This document shows positions 26,300 through 35,184 of a DNA stretch of 64,000 nucleotides, in pieces (positions within the stretch are counted from its first letter, which is position 1; the number at the start of each line of letters is the position of its first letter). Below the pieces are notes generated by a model that was given only the letters and a program-made list of their open reading frames with translations, was not told where the DNA came from and did not search any database. Source of the stretch: Sideroxydans sp. CL21 (GTDB lineage: Bacteria > Pseudomonadota > Gammaproteobacteria > Burkholderiales > Gallionellaceae); NCBI RefSeq assembly GCF_902459525.1, contig NZ_LR699166.1, forward strand, positions 659,501-723,500, written 5' to 3'. The position numbers and the translations under genes are program-made.

Positions 26300-27041
26300 C
26301 GGCAGCGAGGGCAATGCCCTCGTTGTACAAGTCGGGCAAACCCATGTCCTGCTCGATTGCGGTTTTTCGCTAAACGAGACAATGTCGCGATTGGCGCGTC
26401 TTGGACTGCAAGCCGAACAACTCAACGGAATCGTGGTCACGCACGAACACGGCGATCACATTTCCGGCGTGGCGCGTCTGGCTCGCAAATTCAACATTCC
26501 GGTATGGCTGACCCACGGCACCTTGCGCACCCAAAACACTTCGTTCGACGAACTTTCCATCACCGAGATCAATCCGCACCTGCCATTTGAGATCGGTGAG
26601 GTTCGGGTGCAGCCTTATCCCGTGCCGCACGATGCGGCGGAACCGGTGCAATACGTGTTCAGTGATGGAACTTTCAGGCTGGGAGTGCTCACCGATTCCG
26701 GCAGTTCAACGCCGCATATCGAAGCGACCTTGAGCGGTTGTCATGCGCTGGTACTGGAATGCAACCACGACGCCCGGATGCTTGCCGAGGGCGATTATCA
26801 CTACAATCTGAAACAGCGTGTCGGCGGGCGTTACGGACACCTTAACAATGACGATGCTGCTGCTTTGCTGGCGCGCTTGGACAACAGCCGATTGCAGCAT
26901 ATTGTTGCAGCGCATCTGAGCCGCAAGAACAATGCGATCGATCTGGCAGTGGAAGCGCTAAGCAGAGCATTAGGCTGCACTACGGACCGGATCGCCGTGG
27001 CTACGCAGGAATTGGGATTGGACTGGTGCGAGATTTCCTGA
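26277..27041 (+). CDS. metallo-beta-lactamase-fold hydrolase (YycJ/WalJ-like)
   Basis: This is a 254-residue hydrolase of the metallo-beta-lactamase superfamily. The metal-binding motif THEHGDH lies near residue 57, followed by a His in PVPHDAAEP, an Asp in LTDSGSST, and HLSRKNN near the end. The YycJ/WalJ subgroup is linked to DNA repair or cell-wall signalling and may have 5'-3' exonuclease activity. The start at MRFALLGSGSEGN lies inside bamC, so the two are coupled. A strong terminator follows at 27059. Confidence 0.85.
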   Translation: MRFALLGSGSEGNALVVQVGQTHVLLDCGFSLNETMSRLARLGLQAEQLNGIVVTHEHGDHISGVARLARKFNIPVWLTHGTLRTQNTSFDELSITEINPHLPFEIGEVRVQPYPVPHDAAEPVQYVFSDGTFRLGVLTDSGSSTPHIEATLSGCHALVLECNHDARMLAEGDYHYNLKQRVGGRYGHLNNDDAAALLARLDNSRLQHIVAAHLSRKNNAIDLAVEALSRALGCTTDRIAVATQELGLDWCEIS

Positions 27042-27058
27042 TTAGGAATTTTCAGAAA

Positions 27059-27087
27059 CAAAAAAGCCGACTTGCGTCGGCTTTTTT
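27059..27087. terminator. bidirectional rho-independent terminator
   Basis: GCCGAC-TTGC-GTCGGC is flanked by A runs on the left and six T on the right. It lies between the MBL-hydrolase gene and a convergent small lipoprotein gene. Confidence 0.9.
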
Positions 27088-27106
27088 ATCAAGCTGGATC
27101 AGCTTC

Positions 27107-27301
27107 TTACTTTGCAGCAGGAGCGGCGGCAGCCGGCTCGGAAGCAGCAGGAGCAGCAACTGCGGAAGCGGCATCAGGAGCTGAAGCAGCTGGTGCAGGA
27201 GCGGCAACAGGAGCAGGAGCAGGTGCGGGAGCTTCAGCTTGTTTGCCACAAGCGGCCAAAGACAGAGCCAAAACGGCAGCGATCAGAGAGGTCAATTTCA
27301 T
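27107..27301 (-). CDS. small Ala/Pro-rich lipoprotein
   Basis: This 64-residue protein has a lipoprotein signal (MKLTSLIAAVLALSLAAC, lipobox LAAC) and a mature part that is almost entirely Ala, Pro, Ser and Val repeats, a low-complexity linker-like tail. GGAAATG precedes the ATG. Similar small lipoproteins are common in betaproteobacteria and their role is unknown. The low-complexity tail comes from short GCA/GCT-rich codon repeats, which may vary in number between strains. Confidence 0.65.
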   Translation of the reverse strand: MKLTSLIAAVLALSLAACGKQAEAPAPAPAPVAAPAPAASAPDAASAVAAPAASEPAAAAPAAK

Positions 27302-27436
27302 TTCATTTCCTTCGGTTGATTTAAAAATTACGGGAGTGCTAAATTTGTTTGGTACCCATTCGCCAAAGTCTCCCTCGTTGCGAAAGGCGCGGTATTCTAC
27401 CACCATCCCTGCAAAATATCAGTGAACATGCGCTTA

Positions 27437-28021
27437 CTATAGCCCAAGCGTTGTACCTGACGCACAGGGATGGGACGAAGTCCACATTTCGTTGAAGCGT
27501 GAATTGAGTCGGCGTGCCTCTTCGGGATCGTTTCTGGCTAACAGTCCGCGCATATCGTCAAAGTGGTAGCGGCGCACGTAATTGGCATTATCCGCAACAG
27601 CAAAAGGGTCTGAAATGTGCAGCAGGCTTTTGGTTGTCTGGTAGATGGACATGCTGTTACCGAATTGGCGGAGCAATATCATCATGCGCGGACAATAGCG
27701 GATCAGATATTGCGGATCGTGAACCAGCAGGTTAAGGCGGTTGATCGGGCTGGAAAGCAGAAAGCGGTGCAACATATCGAAACGCGCTTCGGTATTGAAA
27801 CCGATGCCTTCAAAGTTCTGTTCGAAGATATTCAGCGTACGTTGTGCCGATGAACACACTGTATCGAGCGCGGCGATGTAGTCGGCCACACCGTCAAACG
27901 TTGAATGCTGCAGGGCGTCGTTGCTCAAGATCGAATCCCGTATTATCTTTTGCCCGGTACCAGATATCCATCCAGATACCATTGATATAGCAGATCCGTG
28001 GCTTCCCGCGTGAGCTTGCAT
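27437..28021 (-). CDS. conserved hypothetical protein, PLD-like fold suspected
   Basis: Up to 194 residues. From about residue 42 it has a regular alpha/beta pattern (DGVADYIAALDTVCSSAQRT, FDMLHRFLLSSPINRLNLLV, YLIRYCPRMMILLRQ, NARRLNSRFNEMWTSS-like end). Homologous stretches occur in betaproteobacteria fused to acetyltransferase domains, so this may be a free-standing accessory domain. The first ~26 residues overlap the roxA end, so the true start is probably further in, for example the ATG at 27982 or a later non-ATG codon. No function is assigned. Confidence 0.6.
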   Translation of the reverse strand: MQAHAGSHGSAISMVSGWISGTGQKIIRDSILSNDALQHSTFDGVADYIAALDTVCSSAQRTLNIFEQNFEGIGFNTEARFDMLHRFLLSSPINRLNLLVHDPQYLIRYCPRMMILLRQFGNSMSIYQTTKSLLHISDPFAVADNANYVRRYHFDDMRGLLARNDPEEARRLNSRFNEMWTSSHPCASGTTLGL

Positions 28022-29076
28022 GCGGCTGGCAGGCTCCTTGCGTCGGCCAGTTCGCGCAGTATGCGGTAGCAGCCCATGCCGACCTGATGCGCATCGCCAT
28101 TGATGAATATTGTGCTGTCATGGCACAGCATCTGGGTTTTGAGATCGAGCGTGGCTCCGTTCTTTTGTACCGCCTGCCCGAAACGTTCTTCGGCCAAGGG
28201 CTTGACGGGCGTGTCAAAGAAAATGTGGGGTTTGGGTTCGGAGAGGTAGCAACCCAGAAAGTTGGCAACATCTTCGTCGTCCCACTTCACCTTGCGGATA
28301 GCGCGTCCGACTTGTTGCAGCATGTCCGCACTGATCTCGGCCGGATGCTTCTGTGCTTTCAGGCCAGGGTCGGCATAGATGCCTTCAATCTCGATGCGGT
28401 CTTGCAGATAAACCAGAAACTGTTCCGCCAACTCCTGGTACCAGGGAGTGCGAAAACCGATGGAATAGGTCATGCAGTCGTCTTCTGCGATGCCGTTATG
28501 GCCGCATTGGGGCGGTAGATACAGCATGTCGCCCGCCTCCAATACCCATTCCTGTTCCACTTTGAAATTTTGCAGCAATCGCAACGGCGCACCCTCGACC
28601 AGTGTGCGGTCTTTTTGCGTGGATATCTGCCAGCGCCGATGCCCCAGACCTTGCAGCAGGAAAACATCGTAAGGATCGAAATGCGGGCCGACCCCTCCGC
28701 CTTTGGGCGCATAGCTCACCATCAGGTCGTCGAACCGCGCATGCGGGATAAAGTTGAATTGCTTTGCCAGTTCGGCGCCTTTCGGCAGGAAGTGATTGAC
28801 ACCCTGCACCAGCACCGACCATTTTCCCTTGTTCGACAACCCCTCGAAATCTGCCGGTTCGAAAGGTTCGTGGCGCAATTTCCACTGTTTGCGCTGGTAC
28901 GTAACCAGACGTGCCTGCACATCGGCAACGCATGCCAGATCGATCAATTGTTGCGGATCGAGCAGGCCCTTGAAACCGGGCACAGCCTGGCGGATCAGCA
29001 AAGGTTTCTTCTGCCAATAGTCGCGCAGAAATTCGTTGACGGTCAGACCGCCGAGCAGGGTTAATTTAATATTCAT
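27943..29076 (-). CDS. roxA: RoxA/YcfD-type ribosomal protein arginine hydroxylase
   Basis: This 377-residue JmjC-type cupin is a 2-oxoglutarate/Fe(II) oxygenase. The iron-binding HxD lies in GPHFDPYDVFLLQG and the distal His in PPQCGHNGIAE. The C-terminal third is the winged-helix dimerisation region typical of RoxA (about 370 aa). In E. coli it hydroxylates an arginine of ribosomal protein L16 (uL16). The ATG start MNIKLTLLGG is clear. It is followed on the same strand by the overlapping hypothetical gene. Confidence 0.9.
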   Translation of the reverse strand: MNIKLTLLGGLTVNEFLRDYWQKKPLLIRQAVPGFKGLLDPQQLIDLACVADVQARLVTYQRKQWKLRHEPFEPADFEGLSNKGKWSVLVQGVNHFLPKGAELAKQFNFIPHARFDDLMVSYAPKGGGVGPHFDPYDVFLLQGLGHRRWQISTQKDRTLVEGAPLRLLQNFKVEQEWVLEAGDMLYLPPQCGHNGIAEDDCMTYSIGFRTPWYQELAEQFLVYLQDRIEIEGIYADPGLKAQKHPAEISADMLQQVGRAIRKVKWDDEDVANFLGCYLSEPKPHIFFDTPVKPLAEERFGQAVQKNGATLDLKTQMLCHDSTIFINGDAHQVGMGCYRILRELADARSLPAACKLTREATDLLYQWYLDGYLVPGKR

Positions 29077-29151
29077 CTGGTAATTATAATCTCCGCGAAA
29101 CCGTTTGGTACAAAATGAAACTCGGTTAGAATGCTCCGGCAGGAGGGCGCT

Positions 29152-29634
29152 ATGCCACTACAGGTAGTACAGCTACAAACAGGAACAGATGCGCCGCAAT
29201 TCGAGCTGGCGGATGCAGACATGCAGATGTTCAGCCTGAGCGAGCAACGCGGCAAGAACATCGTGCTGTATTTCTATCCCAAGGACGATACGCCGGGATG
29301 CACGATGGAGGCGAACGAATTCAGCGATTGCGAAGAAGAGTTTGCCAAGTACGACACCATCGTGGTCGGTATCAGCCGCGACGATTGCATCAGCCACGCC
29401 ACCTTTCGCGACAAGTACGGTCTTTCGGTGCAGTTGTTGTCCGACACCGACGGGCGTGTTTGCAGGAAATACGGCGTGTTGTACGAGAAGGAAGTGGATG
29501 GTCACAAGAAACTCTCCATCCAGCGCTCCACTTTCGTCATCGGCAAAATGGGCGAGCTGCGCCATGTCTTGTACGGTGTCCATGCCCACGGACACCCCCA
29601 GGAGATTCTTAAACTGATAAAGGAAATGAAATGA
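29152..29634 (+). CDS. bcp: Bcp-type peroxiredoxin
   Basis: This 160-residue peroxiredoxin of the BCP/PrxQ class reduces H2O2 and organic peroxides with a thiol donor. The peroxidatic Cys is in KDDTPGCTMEANEF. The position five residues later, where many BCPs keep the resolving Cys, is Asn; the next Cys is ten residues away (SDCEEEF), so this is either 1-Cys or an atypical 2-Cys form. AGGAGGG fixes the ATG at 29152. The stop overlaps slyD by 4 bases, so the two are coupled. Confidence 0.92.
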   Translation: MPLQVVQLQTGTDAPQFELADADMQMFSLSEQRGKNIVLYFYPKDDTPGCTMEANEFSDCEEEFAKYDTIVVGISRDDCISHATFRDKYGLSVQLLSDTDGRVCRKYGVLYEKEVDGHKKLSIQRSTFVIGKMGELRHVLYGVHAHGHPQEILKLIKEMK

Positions 29635-30116
29635 AGATTGAAAAGAACGCCGTTGTCTCGCTGACTTATGAACTGACCGACGCCAGCGGCGCCCTGTTGG
29701 AAAAGAATGGCGACCCTATCAGCTACCTGCACGGCGGTTACGATGGCATCTTCCCCCTTGTCGAGGAAGCCCTGCACGGCAAAGCCGTGGGCGATAAATT
29801 CTCCGTCAGCATGGAACCGGACGACGCTTTTGGCGAATATGAACACGATCTTGTGCGCGCCGAACCGCGCGCCATGTTCCCCAAGGATGTCGCTGTCGGC
29901 ATGCAATTTGAAGGCGGCGCTGAAGGCGACGACGATGAAGACTATGTGCTCTATACCGTCACTGAAGTCACCGACGATGAAGTCACCGTGGATGGCAACC
30001 ATCCGCTGGCCGGCAAGGCTCTGGTATTCGCCGGCACGGTGACCGGCGTGCGCGCGGCCACAGCCGAAGAATTGTCACATGGTCACGTGCATGGCGACGG
30101 TGGACACCACCACTAA
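29631..30116 (+). CDS. slyD: SlyD-type FKBP peptidyl-prolyl isomerase
   Basis: This 161-residue FKBP-type isomerase has FKBP halves (residues 1-70 and 125-150; GGYDGIFPLVEEALHGK, DDAFGEYEHDLV) around an inserted IF chaperone flap (80-120), with a His-rich C-terminus (SHGHVHGDGGHHH). The His tail binds Ni2+ in SlyD proteins and helps load nickel into hydrogenase, which would fit the hyp/hox genes elsewhere in this window. It is shorter in the tail than E. coli SlyD. It is coupled to the bcp gene. Confidence 0.9.
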   Translation: MKIEKNAVVSLTYELTDASGALLEKNGDPISYLHGGYDGIFPLVEEALHGKAVGDKFSVSMEPDDAFGEYEHDLVRAEPRAMFPKDVAVGMQFEGGAEGDDDEDYVLYTVTEVTDDEVTVDGNHPLAGKALVFAGTVTGVRAATAEELSHGHVHGDGGHHH

Positions 30117-30118
30117 GC

Positions 30119-30142
30119 AGGCCGAACCGGCCTAACCGTTTT
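30119..30142. terminator. hairpin with T run after slyD
   Basis: AGGCCG-AAC-CGGCCT is followed by AACCGTTTTT. It lies at the convergent junction of slyD and the next minus-strand gene, partly overlapping that gene's stop. It is a modest intrinsic terminator candidate. Confidence 0.5.
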
Positions 30143-30554
30143 TCTGGCTCCGGGCGGCGAGTATGTGACACAGATGGTCGTCGTTCGGGTTCACCGTGCA
30201 TTCCGCCACGGCATTCAGCAAATACTGAATCTCATCCAGACTGAAATGCGCCAGCAGTCGGTTGGCCATTTCGATTTGCAGCGGCAGCATGCGCGGTTCG
30301 CCGTTCGGCAGGGTGAAATTGAATCCGGCCAGGCGGTTCAGGTCGCCTTCCGTCTCGCTCTGCGTTTCCTGCTCGTCTTCGAGCATTGTGTAATATTTTT
30401 CGATGTCGTCCGATACACGCTCTGGTATGTCCTCGGGGATCGCCACCACCATTCCCATGTTGTCCTCGGGGGCCGTGTACTGCACTCCTCGTTTTTCGAC
30501 ATAGGATACGAATTTGTCGCGCAGTGGGATGTCGAAAAAAATGTACTCGATCAT
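30132..30554 (-). CDS. conserved hypothetical protein (140 aa)
   Basis: This 140-residue soluble acidic protein starts MIEYIFFDIPLRDKFVSYVE. The N-terminal part is an alpha/beta unit (VEKRGVQY, PEDNMGMVVAIPEDIPE). The C-terminal half has helices (LPLQIEMANRLLAHFSLDEIQYLLNAV) and two Cys (ECTVNPNDDHLCHIL). I do not recognise a family. It sits alone between slyD (convergent) and the glycosyltransferase gene, 59 bases upstream on the same strand. Confidence 0.7.
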   Translation of the reverse strand: MIEYIFFDIPLRDKFVSYVEKRGVQYTAPEDNMGMVVAIPEDIPERVSDDIEKYYTMLEDEQETQSETEGDLNRLAGFNFTLPNGEPRMLPLQIEMANRLLAHFSLDEIQYLLNAVAECTVNPNDDHLCHILAARSQKNG

Positions 30555-30613
30555 GATGGCGTCCGCCTCTGGAAGTTAGAATAGCTTCATCCTGCCGTGC
30601 AGGCCGGGCGAAA

Positions 30614-31705
30614 TCAATACCCCGAAAGAGATAGTCGGCGGCTGATCCAGTCCGCCGCCTGTGCCGCGCCATCCGGCTTTGGCGGGACGGCCGCAGGTGC
30701 AGACCAGAGGTCCAACAGCGCGCCCGCGATATCCCCGTTTTCCATCCGTATGCGCGTAACCTCCCGGCATACACCGTGCTGTCCCAGCCATTCGGTCAAG
30801 GGCGGTGCTTCGGGCCAACCCTCTCGAGTCACGAACAATACTGGCTTTCCGCTGCATGCGGCTTCGACGAAACTGCCATAACCCGGTTTGCACAGCAGCG
30901 CATCGCAGCTGGCCAGCAGATCGATGAAATTCATCGGCAGCGATTCCAGCACGACGGCGTCCGGATGCACAACTTGCCAGCTCTCCTGCACCAGCCAGCG
31001 CACGCCGTCTATGCGCGGCCAGCGCTCGACAGGCAAACGGCTGGCGATACCGCCCATACTGACCAGCACCAGCTTTTCTTCCTGCGACAATTTCAAATGG
31101 CGACTCAATTCATCGCGCCGGTTGGTGCCAACGGCCGCGATGGGTGCGACCGGAACGAGGTTGGGCAGATTGCTCATCGCCATGCCCGGCGTGGTGCGCA
31201 GAAAGGCATCGGCATTGGCGTAGCAGGAAAGCATTTGCGCAGCAATGGCGTCGTCGCCGCAATAGTGCCGATAGATATCGAACCAGTTCAAAGAGCATAG
31301 TGCCGCATTTGCAATGCCTGCCCGCTGCGCTCCGGCCAGCGGCAGATAACCGACGTTGGAGAACACCATATCCGCACCGAGATCGTGCAGCAGACGTGCC
31401 TCATCGGCGATGCGCGGGTCCCAATCCGCATGGAAAGCCCGGTAAGCCGCTCGGCTATCCTCTGCGCGCACGTCCAGCGCCGACGACATCAGCATGCCGA
31501 TGTCGCCCTCGCTGGTCAGATGATCGAAAGGTATGCGGATGAGCGAACGCAGATGTGCGAGCGGTACCGTGGAGCGCACAGTCAGGCGCAACTTCGGTAC
31601 GCGTTCATGCAGCAGGTTCAGGATGGGAGCGGTCTGTGCGACATGGCCGAAGCCGTGGCCGGAGATGGAAACAACGAGATGGGGCATGTCCTGGATAGCT
31701 TTCAA
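30614..31705 (-). CDS. MurG/UGT-like glycosyltransferase
   Basis: This is a 363-residue protein of the GT-B glycosyltransferase fold. The N-terminal domain begins MPHLVVSISGHGFGHVAQ (an ATG 18 bases into the gene is a good alternative start). The C-terminal nucleotide-sugar domain includes LVSMGGIASRLPVERWP and CKPGYGSFVEAACSGKPVLFV, the pattern expected for donor binding. The donor and acceptor are not evident. It resembles the galactosyl/UDP-glycosyl transferases that modify lipids or small molecules. It precedes a pair of oxidoreductase genes on the same strand. Confidence 0.7.
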   Translation of the reverse strand: MKAIQDMPHLVVSISGHGFGHVAQTAPILNLLHERVPKLRLTVRSTVPLAHLRSLIRIPFDHLTSEGDIGMLMSSALDVRAEDSRAAYRAFHADWDPRIADEARLLHDLGADMVFSNVGYLPLAGAQRAGIANAALCSLNWFDIYRHYCGDDAIAAQMLSCYANADAFLRTTPGMAMSNLPNLVPVAPIAAVGTNRRDELSRHLKLSQEEKLVLVSMGGIASRLPVERWPRIDGVRWLVQESWQVVHPDAVVLESLPMNFIDLLASCDALLCKPGYGSFVEAACSGKPVLFVTREGWPEAPPLTEWLGQHGVCREVTRIRMENGDIAGALLDLWSAPAAVPPKPDGAAQAADWISRRLSLSGY

Positions 31706-31813
31706 TTACCGTGGCGCAGGGAATGTTCAAATGCGACGCAATGGGGCCACCCGACTGAGTCGGTGCATGCCGATTGCGACCGTCCGGTAATTTACACTAT
31801 CTCGGAAGCGAGC

Positions 31814-32992
31814 CTAATCGCTTATTTTCCCCACCAGCGCTGAACTGGAATGCTGTTTTTTTTCCGCAATCAACTGTGTCGCGGCGGCAACCTGTCCCCA
31901 GGTGTTCCACAACAGGACGCCGCGCACCCGGCCGTCGCGCAAATAATAGATGACACCCTTGCGGAACGGCTCCTTCCAGTCTTCGACGATATCAAGTGTC
32001 GAATCGAGTTCACCCACCGCTTCGTAGCCCAGGTCGAACAGGTCGGAATAGAAGTAGGGCTGATGGCTGTAGATGTCGGATTGCCCGGCCATGTTCCTGC
32101 CCGCCAATTCTCCCATGGCATTGGCGTTGTCTTCATGTTCCACGCGCATGCGCTTGTCCAGTGCGGCACTGTAAAAATTCGCCACGTCTCCCGCTGCATA
32201 GATGTCGGGATTGCTGGTGCGCAGCAGCTCGTCAATCACGATCCCGTTGTCCACGATGAGACCGGCTTGCTCGGCCAACGCGGTGTTGGGCTGGATGCCG
32301 AGGCCGGCCACCACGCCGTTGGCAGAGATCTCGACGCCTTTTCCCGTGGTCACTATCGTCTTGCTTCCCGCTGTCCGCACCGATTTGACGCTTTCCGAAT
32401 CGAGCAGCTTGACTCCCTTCATTTCGTAATAGGAATTCAGGAACGCCACGAGCGACGGCGGATAGACACGCGATCCGATCCCGTTTGAAGGAAAGATCAT
32501 GGTGACCTGTTTACCTTGCATGGCAAGTGCGGCAGCCACTTCCGAACCGATAAAGCCTCCGCCGATCACGACAAACTCCGAGCCGTGTTCACACAACGCG
32601 CGCAGCTTGCGGTAATCGCCCGCGGTCCTGAAATAGATCACGCTCCCGTTTGCGTCCGGCAGTTGATGTACCGTGCCACCCGTGGCGAGCAACAACTTTT
32701 CATAAGAACAGGTGTTTCTCGCATCATCGGTCACCGTCCTTTTGGAAGCATCAAGCGCGACCACTTTCTTGCCCAGATGCATGTCGACATCCAGGCCATT
32801 GGGACTGCGCCAGATGGAGGAGAAGGGCTTGCCCGTCCATAGCGATTTGGACAGGGGAGGGCGGTCATAGGGAGGATCGCTTTCATCGCAGAACAAGGCA
32901 ATGCTGCCGCTATTGTCGATTTTCCGGATACCGTGGATGGCTGAATCGGCAGTCATGCCGCCGCCGACTATGATGTATTTGTGATGCTTCAT
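31814..32992 (-). CDS. FAD-dependent NAD(P)H reductase (ferredoxin reductase-like)
   Basis: This 392-residue two-dinucleotide-binding flavoprotein has FAD motif YIIVGGGMTADSAI near residue 6, DPPYDRPPLSKSLWTGK, NAD motif FVVIGGGFIGSEVAAAL (~140) and the second FAD motif NPDIYAAGDVANF (~255). It has no CxxC disulfide motif, so it fits the AIF/rubredoxin-ferredoxin reductase group, which passes electrons from NAD(P)H to a small redox protein. No partner ferredoxin or oxygenase is adjacent, so the acceptor is unknown. Confidence 0.83.
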   Translation of the reverse strand: MKHHKYIIVGGGMTADSAIHGIRKIDNSGSIALFCDESDPPYDRPPLSKSLWTGKPFSSIWRSPNGLDVDMHLGKKVVALDASKRTVTDDARNTCSYEKLLLATGGTVHQLPDANGSVIYFRTAGDYRKLRALCEHGSEFVVIGGGFIGSEVAAALAMQGKQVTMIFPSNGIGSRVYPPSLVAFLNSYYEMKGVKLLDSESVKSVRTAGSKTIVTTGKGVEISANGVVAGLGIQPNTALAEQAGLIVDNGIVIDELLRTSNPDIYAAGDVANFYSAALDKRMRVEHEDNANAMGELAGRNMAGQSDIYSHQPYFYSDLFDLGYEAVGELDSTLDIVEDWKEPFRKGVIYYLRDGRVRGVLLWNTWGQVAAATQLIAEKKQHSSSALVGKISD

Positions 32993-33183
32993 GTCCGCTC
33001 CTTCTAATTGTCAGGCTCGTTAAACCGTTTGCCAAAACAAACATACCTAACTCGCTGCATCTAAAGTAACGCAGGTTGAATCACCAAAATGAACGCATCA
33101 TCTTACGCCGTAATGTCCGGATTGGCGCACACGCCGGATTGACCCTTCTGGCTGTGTTTTTAAGCGGTGCAAAACGACCGTCT

Positions 33184-34089
33184 TCATATCGCGCAACTTA
33201 CCCTTTCCCTCAATTGCTTCAAATAATCCTCGACCCGTTCATGCAGTGTTTCCGGTGCAGTGACGATATCGTGTGCCAGGGTGAACAGGGGAAAAGCTCG
33301 CCAATCGAAAAGATGATGCTTCACCACCATCTGCAAAGTATGCACTCCCTCACCGGAGATGTTGGACCACTCGCCGCGTACCAATTGACGACCGAGCGCA
33401 TGGTGATGAGAATCTTCGCTGGTGGCCGTCGTCAGCAGGTCTCCCAGTCCTGCATAACTGTAGGGTGTGTGCGCCCGACCGCCGAACGATTGCACGATAC
33501 CGGACAACTCCGAGATGGCGGTCACCATCAGATGACCGCGCATATTGTTTCCCAGTTTCAGTTCGTCTGCGACACCGAACATGATCGCGTACACGTTCTT
33601 CAGGATCACCGACCAGCTCCTGCCGTGCATGTCCGATGCCTGTTCGCAAATCAGTTTGGTTCCCAGAAACAGATCGAATATTACTTGAAAGTCCGCAGTG
33701 TCGGACAACACCACATCGGCAAAAGCATGGCGCCCCGTTCTGATCTCCTCCGAGATCATCGGACCGTAGATCACGCCGTAGTGATGACCGCCCGTGAGCA
33801 CGCACTCATACACCTGAGCTGCAGTCCGTCCCGATTCATCCAGTCCCTTGGCGATAGTCAGGCACAGGCTGCCTTGCGCAAGATATGGCGCGATTCGAGT
33901 GACGATTTCATGGTGCGGATTCACCGGTAGGCAGAACAGGATCACCTGCGCCCATGCGACCAGATCCTCCAGCGGTGCTTCGCCTTTCTCTTCCATGCAC
34001 CAGATGCGGACATCGTGCCGCCCGGACACCAGACATTCCATGGCATGCCCCATCTTGCCATGCCCCAGAATCAATACGCGATGCTTCAT
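33184..34089 (-). CDS. NAD(P)-dependent glycerol-3-phosphate dehydrogenase-like protein
   Basis: This 301-residue protein has Rossmann motif ILGHGKMGHAM, where GpsA has GxGxxG, then ILFCLPVNPHHEI, a catalytic-Lys-like ILKNVYAIMFGVADEL and a helical C-domain with YAGLGDLLTTATSEDSHHHALGRQL, close to the GpsA GDLxxTxxSxxSRN signature. It is ~30 residues shorter than typical GpsA, and the dinucleotide loop is degenerate. It may be a paralog of the lipid-synthesis enzyme. It stands alone between two gaps of ~190 bases where I see nothing convincing. Confidence 0.75.
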   Translation of the reverse strand: MKHRVLILGHGKMGHAMECLVSGRHDVRIWCMEEKGEAPLEDLVAWAQVILFCLPVNPHHEIVTRIAPYLAQGSLCLTIAKGLDESGRTAAQVYECVLTGGHHYGVIYGPMISEEIRTGRHAFADVVLSDTADFQVIFDLFLGTKLICEQASDMHGRSWSVILKNVYAIMFGVADELKLGNNMRGHLMVTAISELSGIVQSFGGRAHTPYSYAGLGDLLTTATSEDSHHHALGRQLVRGEWSNISGEGVHTLQMVVKHHLFDWRAFPLFTLAHDIVTAPETLHERVEDYLKQLRERVSCAI

Positions 34090-34282
34090 ATCGTCCCCTT
34101 GTCGAATTAGCCGGACAATATCCTAAAACCGGAAAGCCCGCCTATGCGATTCCGGCTTGAATGCTTTGGATATTACGGACCCGCAGGGCGCCAGAAAAAC
34201 CGTTATCGACTCCCCGGTTGTAACCCTTCCATTACTTGCTATGATGTGACTGCCGAACTGCACTATTCACGGAGCAGAACCA

Positions 34283-35095
34283 ATGAGTCAAGATGTCAAC
34301 CAGCTCGATATTCCAGACCGCCAACTGCTGACAAGCAATGCACGACCGAGCATTTGGACAGAGATTGGCGATGCGAAAATCACCCATACGATCTTTGGCA
34401 AGGCCAAGGTTCGCATCGTCCGCAGGCATGACAATACCCGCCGCGTATTGTGGCTGGCCGGGATAATGGCCATCGTGATCTCGGCTGCTGTTGTCTGGCA
34501 GGGCCTGCTTGCCCCGCAACAAACGGAACCGGTGCAGAGCGAAGACCTCACCCCGCCTGTTCGGGCAAAAGCGAAGGTCAGCTCTCCGACATTCCAGTCT
34601 GAGAACATCGCCTCGCCCGAGATTCCTCCGGCGGCAAGGAAAGAGCCTGAAAGACAGGCTCAAGTCGAGTCCGATAAGCCGGCCATCGTCACGAAGAGTG
34701 CATCAGAATCGGCAATAGATTTGCAGAAAAATGAGACTCAGACTGAGAAACCGCCTGCGCTGCAACCAAAACCGCGTATGGTTCAAAGGAGACCTGTGGT
34801 TGCTCAGCCCGTCAAACCCCAGCCGTTGGCAGATGGCAAGCCTCAAGCAACGCAACCTGCGGCAATCAACGCATCCCCGAATACGATAGAGGCGTCGCCG
34901 CCGGTCAAGCTGCCGCCGCCGAAGCTGATCGTTGCCCCTGTCACTGCGACACCTCCGGTTGCACCGTCGCAGTCTGCAAGCAGCCCGGCCGACATCATTC
35001 AATTGACGGCTCCCTTGGGCACGCACGGTGCCGCGACTCCACCACCGGCAGCAATCGATCAGTTGTCCGCTCCGGTCGATGTGCAAAGCAAATAG
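34283..35095 (+). CDS. single-pass membrane protein with Pro-rich periplasmic domain
   Basis: This 270-residue protein has ~55 cytosolic residues, one membrane helix at ~55-76 (RVLWLAGIMAIVISAAVVWQ), then a long periplasmic segment rich in Pro, Gln, Ala and Lys (KPPALQPKPRMVQRRPVVAQ). The layout is TonB-like without a C-terminal TonB domain. I do not recognise a family. The next gene, a coiled-coil protein, follows ~90 bases on the same strand, so the two may form a unit spanning the inner membrane. Confidence 0.65.
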   Translation: MSQDVNQLDIPDRQLLTSNARPSIWTEIGDAKITHTIFGKAKVRIVRRHDNTRRVLWLAGIMAIVISAAVVWQGLLAPQQTEPVQSEDLTPPVRAKAKVSSPTFQSENIASPEIPPAARKEPERQAQVESDKPAIVTKSASESAIDLQKNETQTEKPPALQPKPRMVQRRPVVAQPVKPQPLADGKPQATQPAAINASPNTIEASPPVKLPPPKLIVAPVTATPPVAPSQSASSPADIIQLTAPLGTHGAATPPPAAIDQLSAPVDVQSK

Positions 35096-35184
35096 ATGAG
35101 ACTTGCTCATGTGCTTGAACAGGTCCAACATTCGCAAGCATTCAAGTTTGCGCCGTGTTGCGTATCAATCCGGAATTGACGAAA

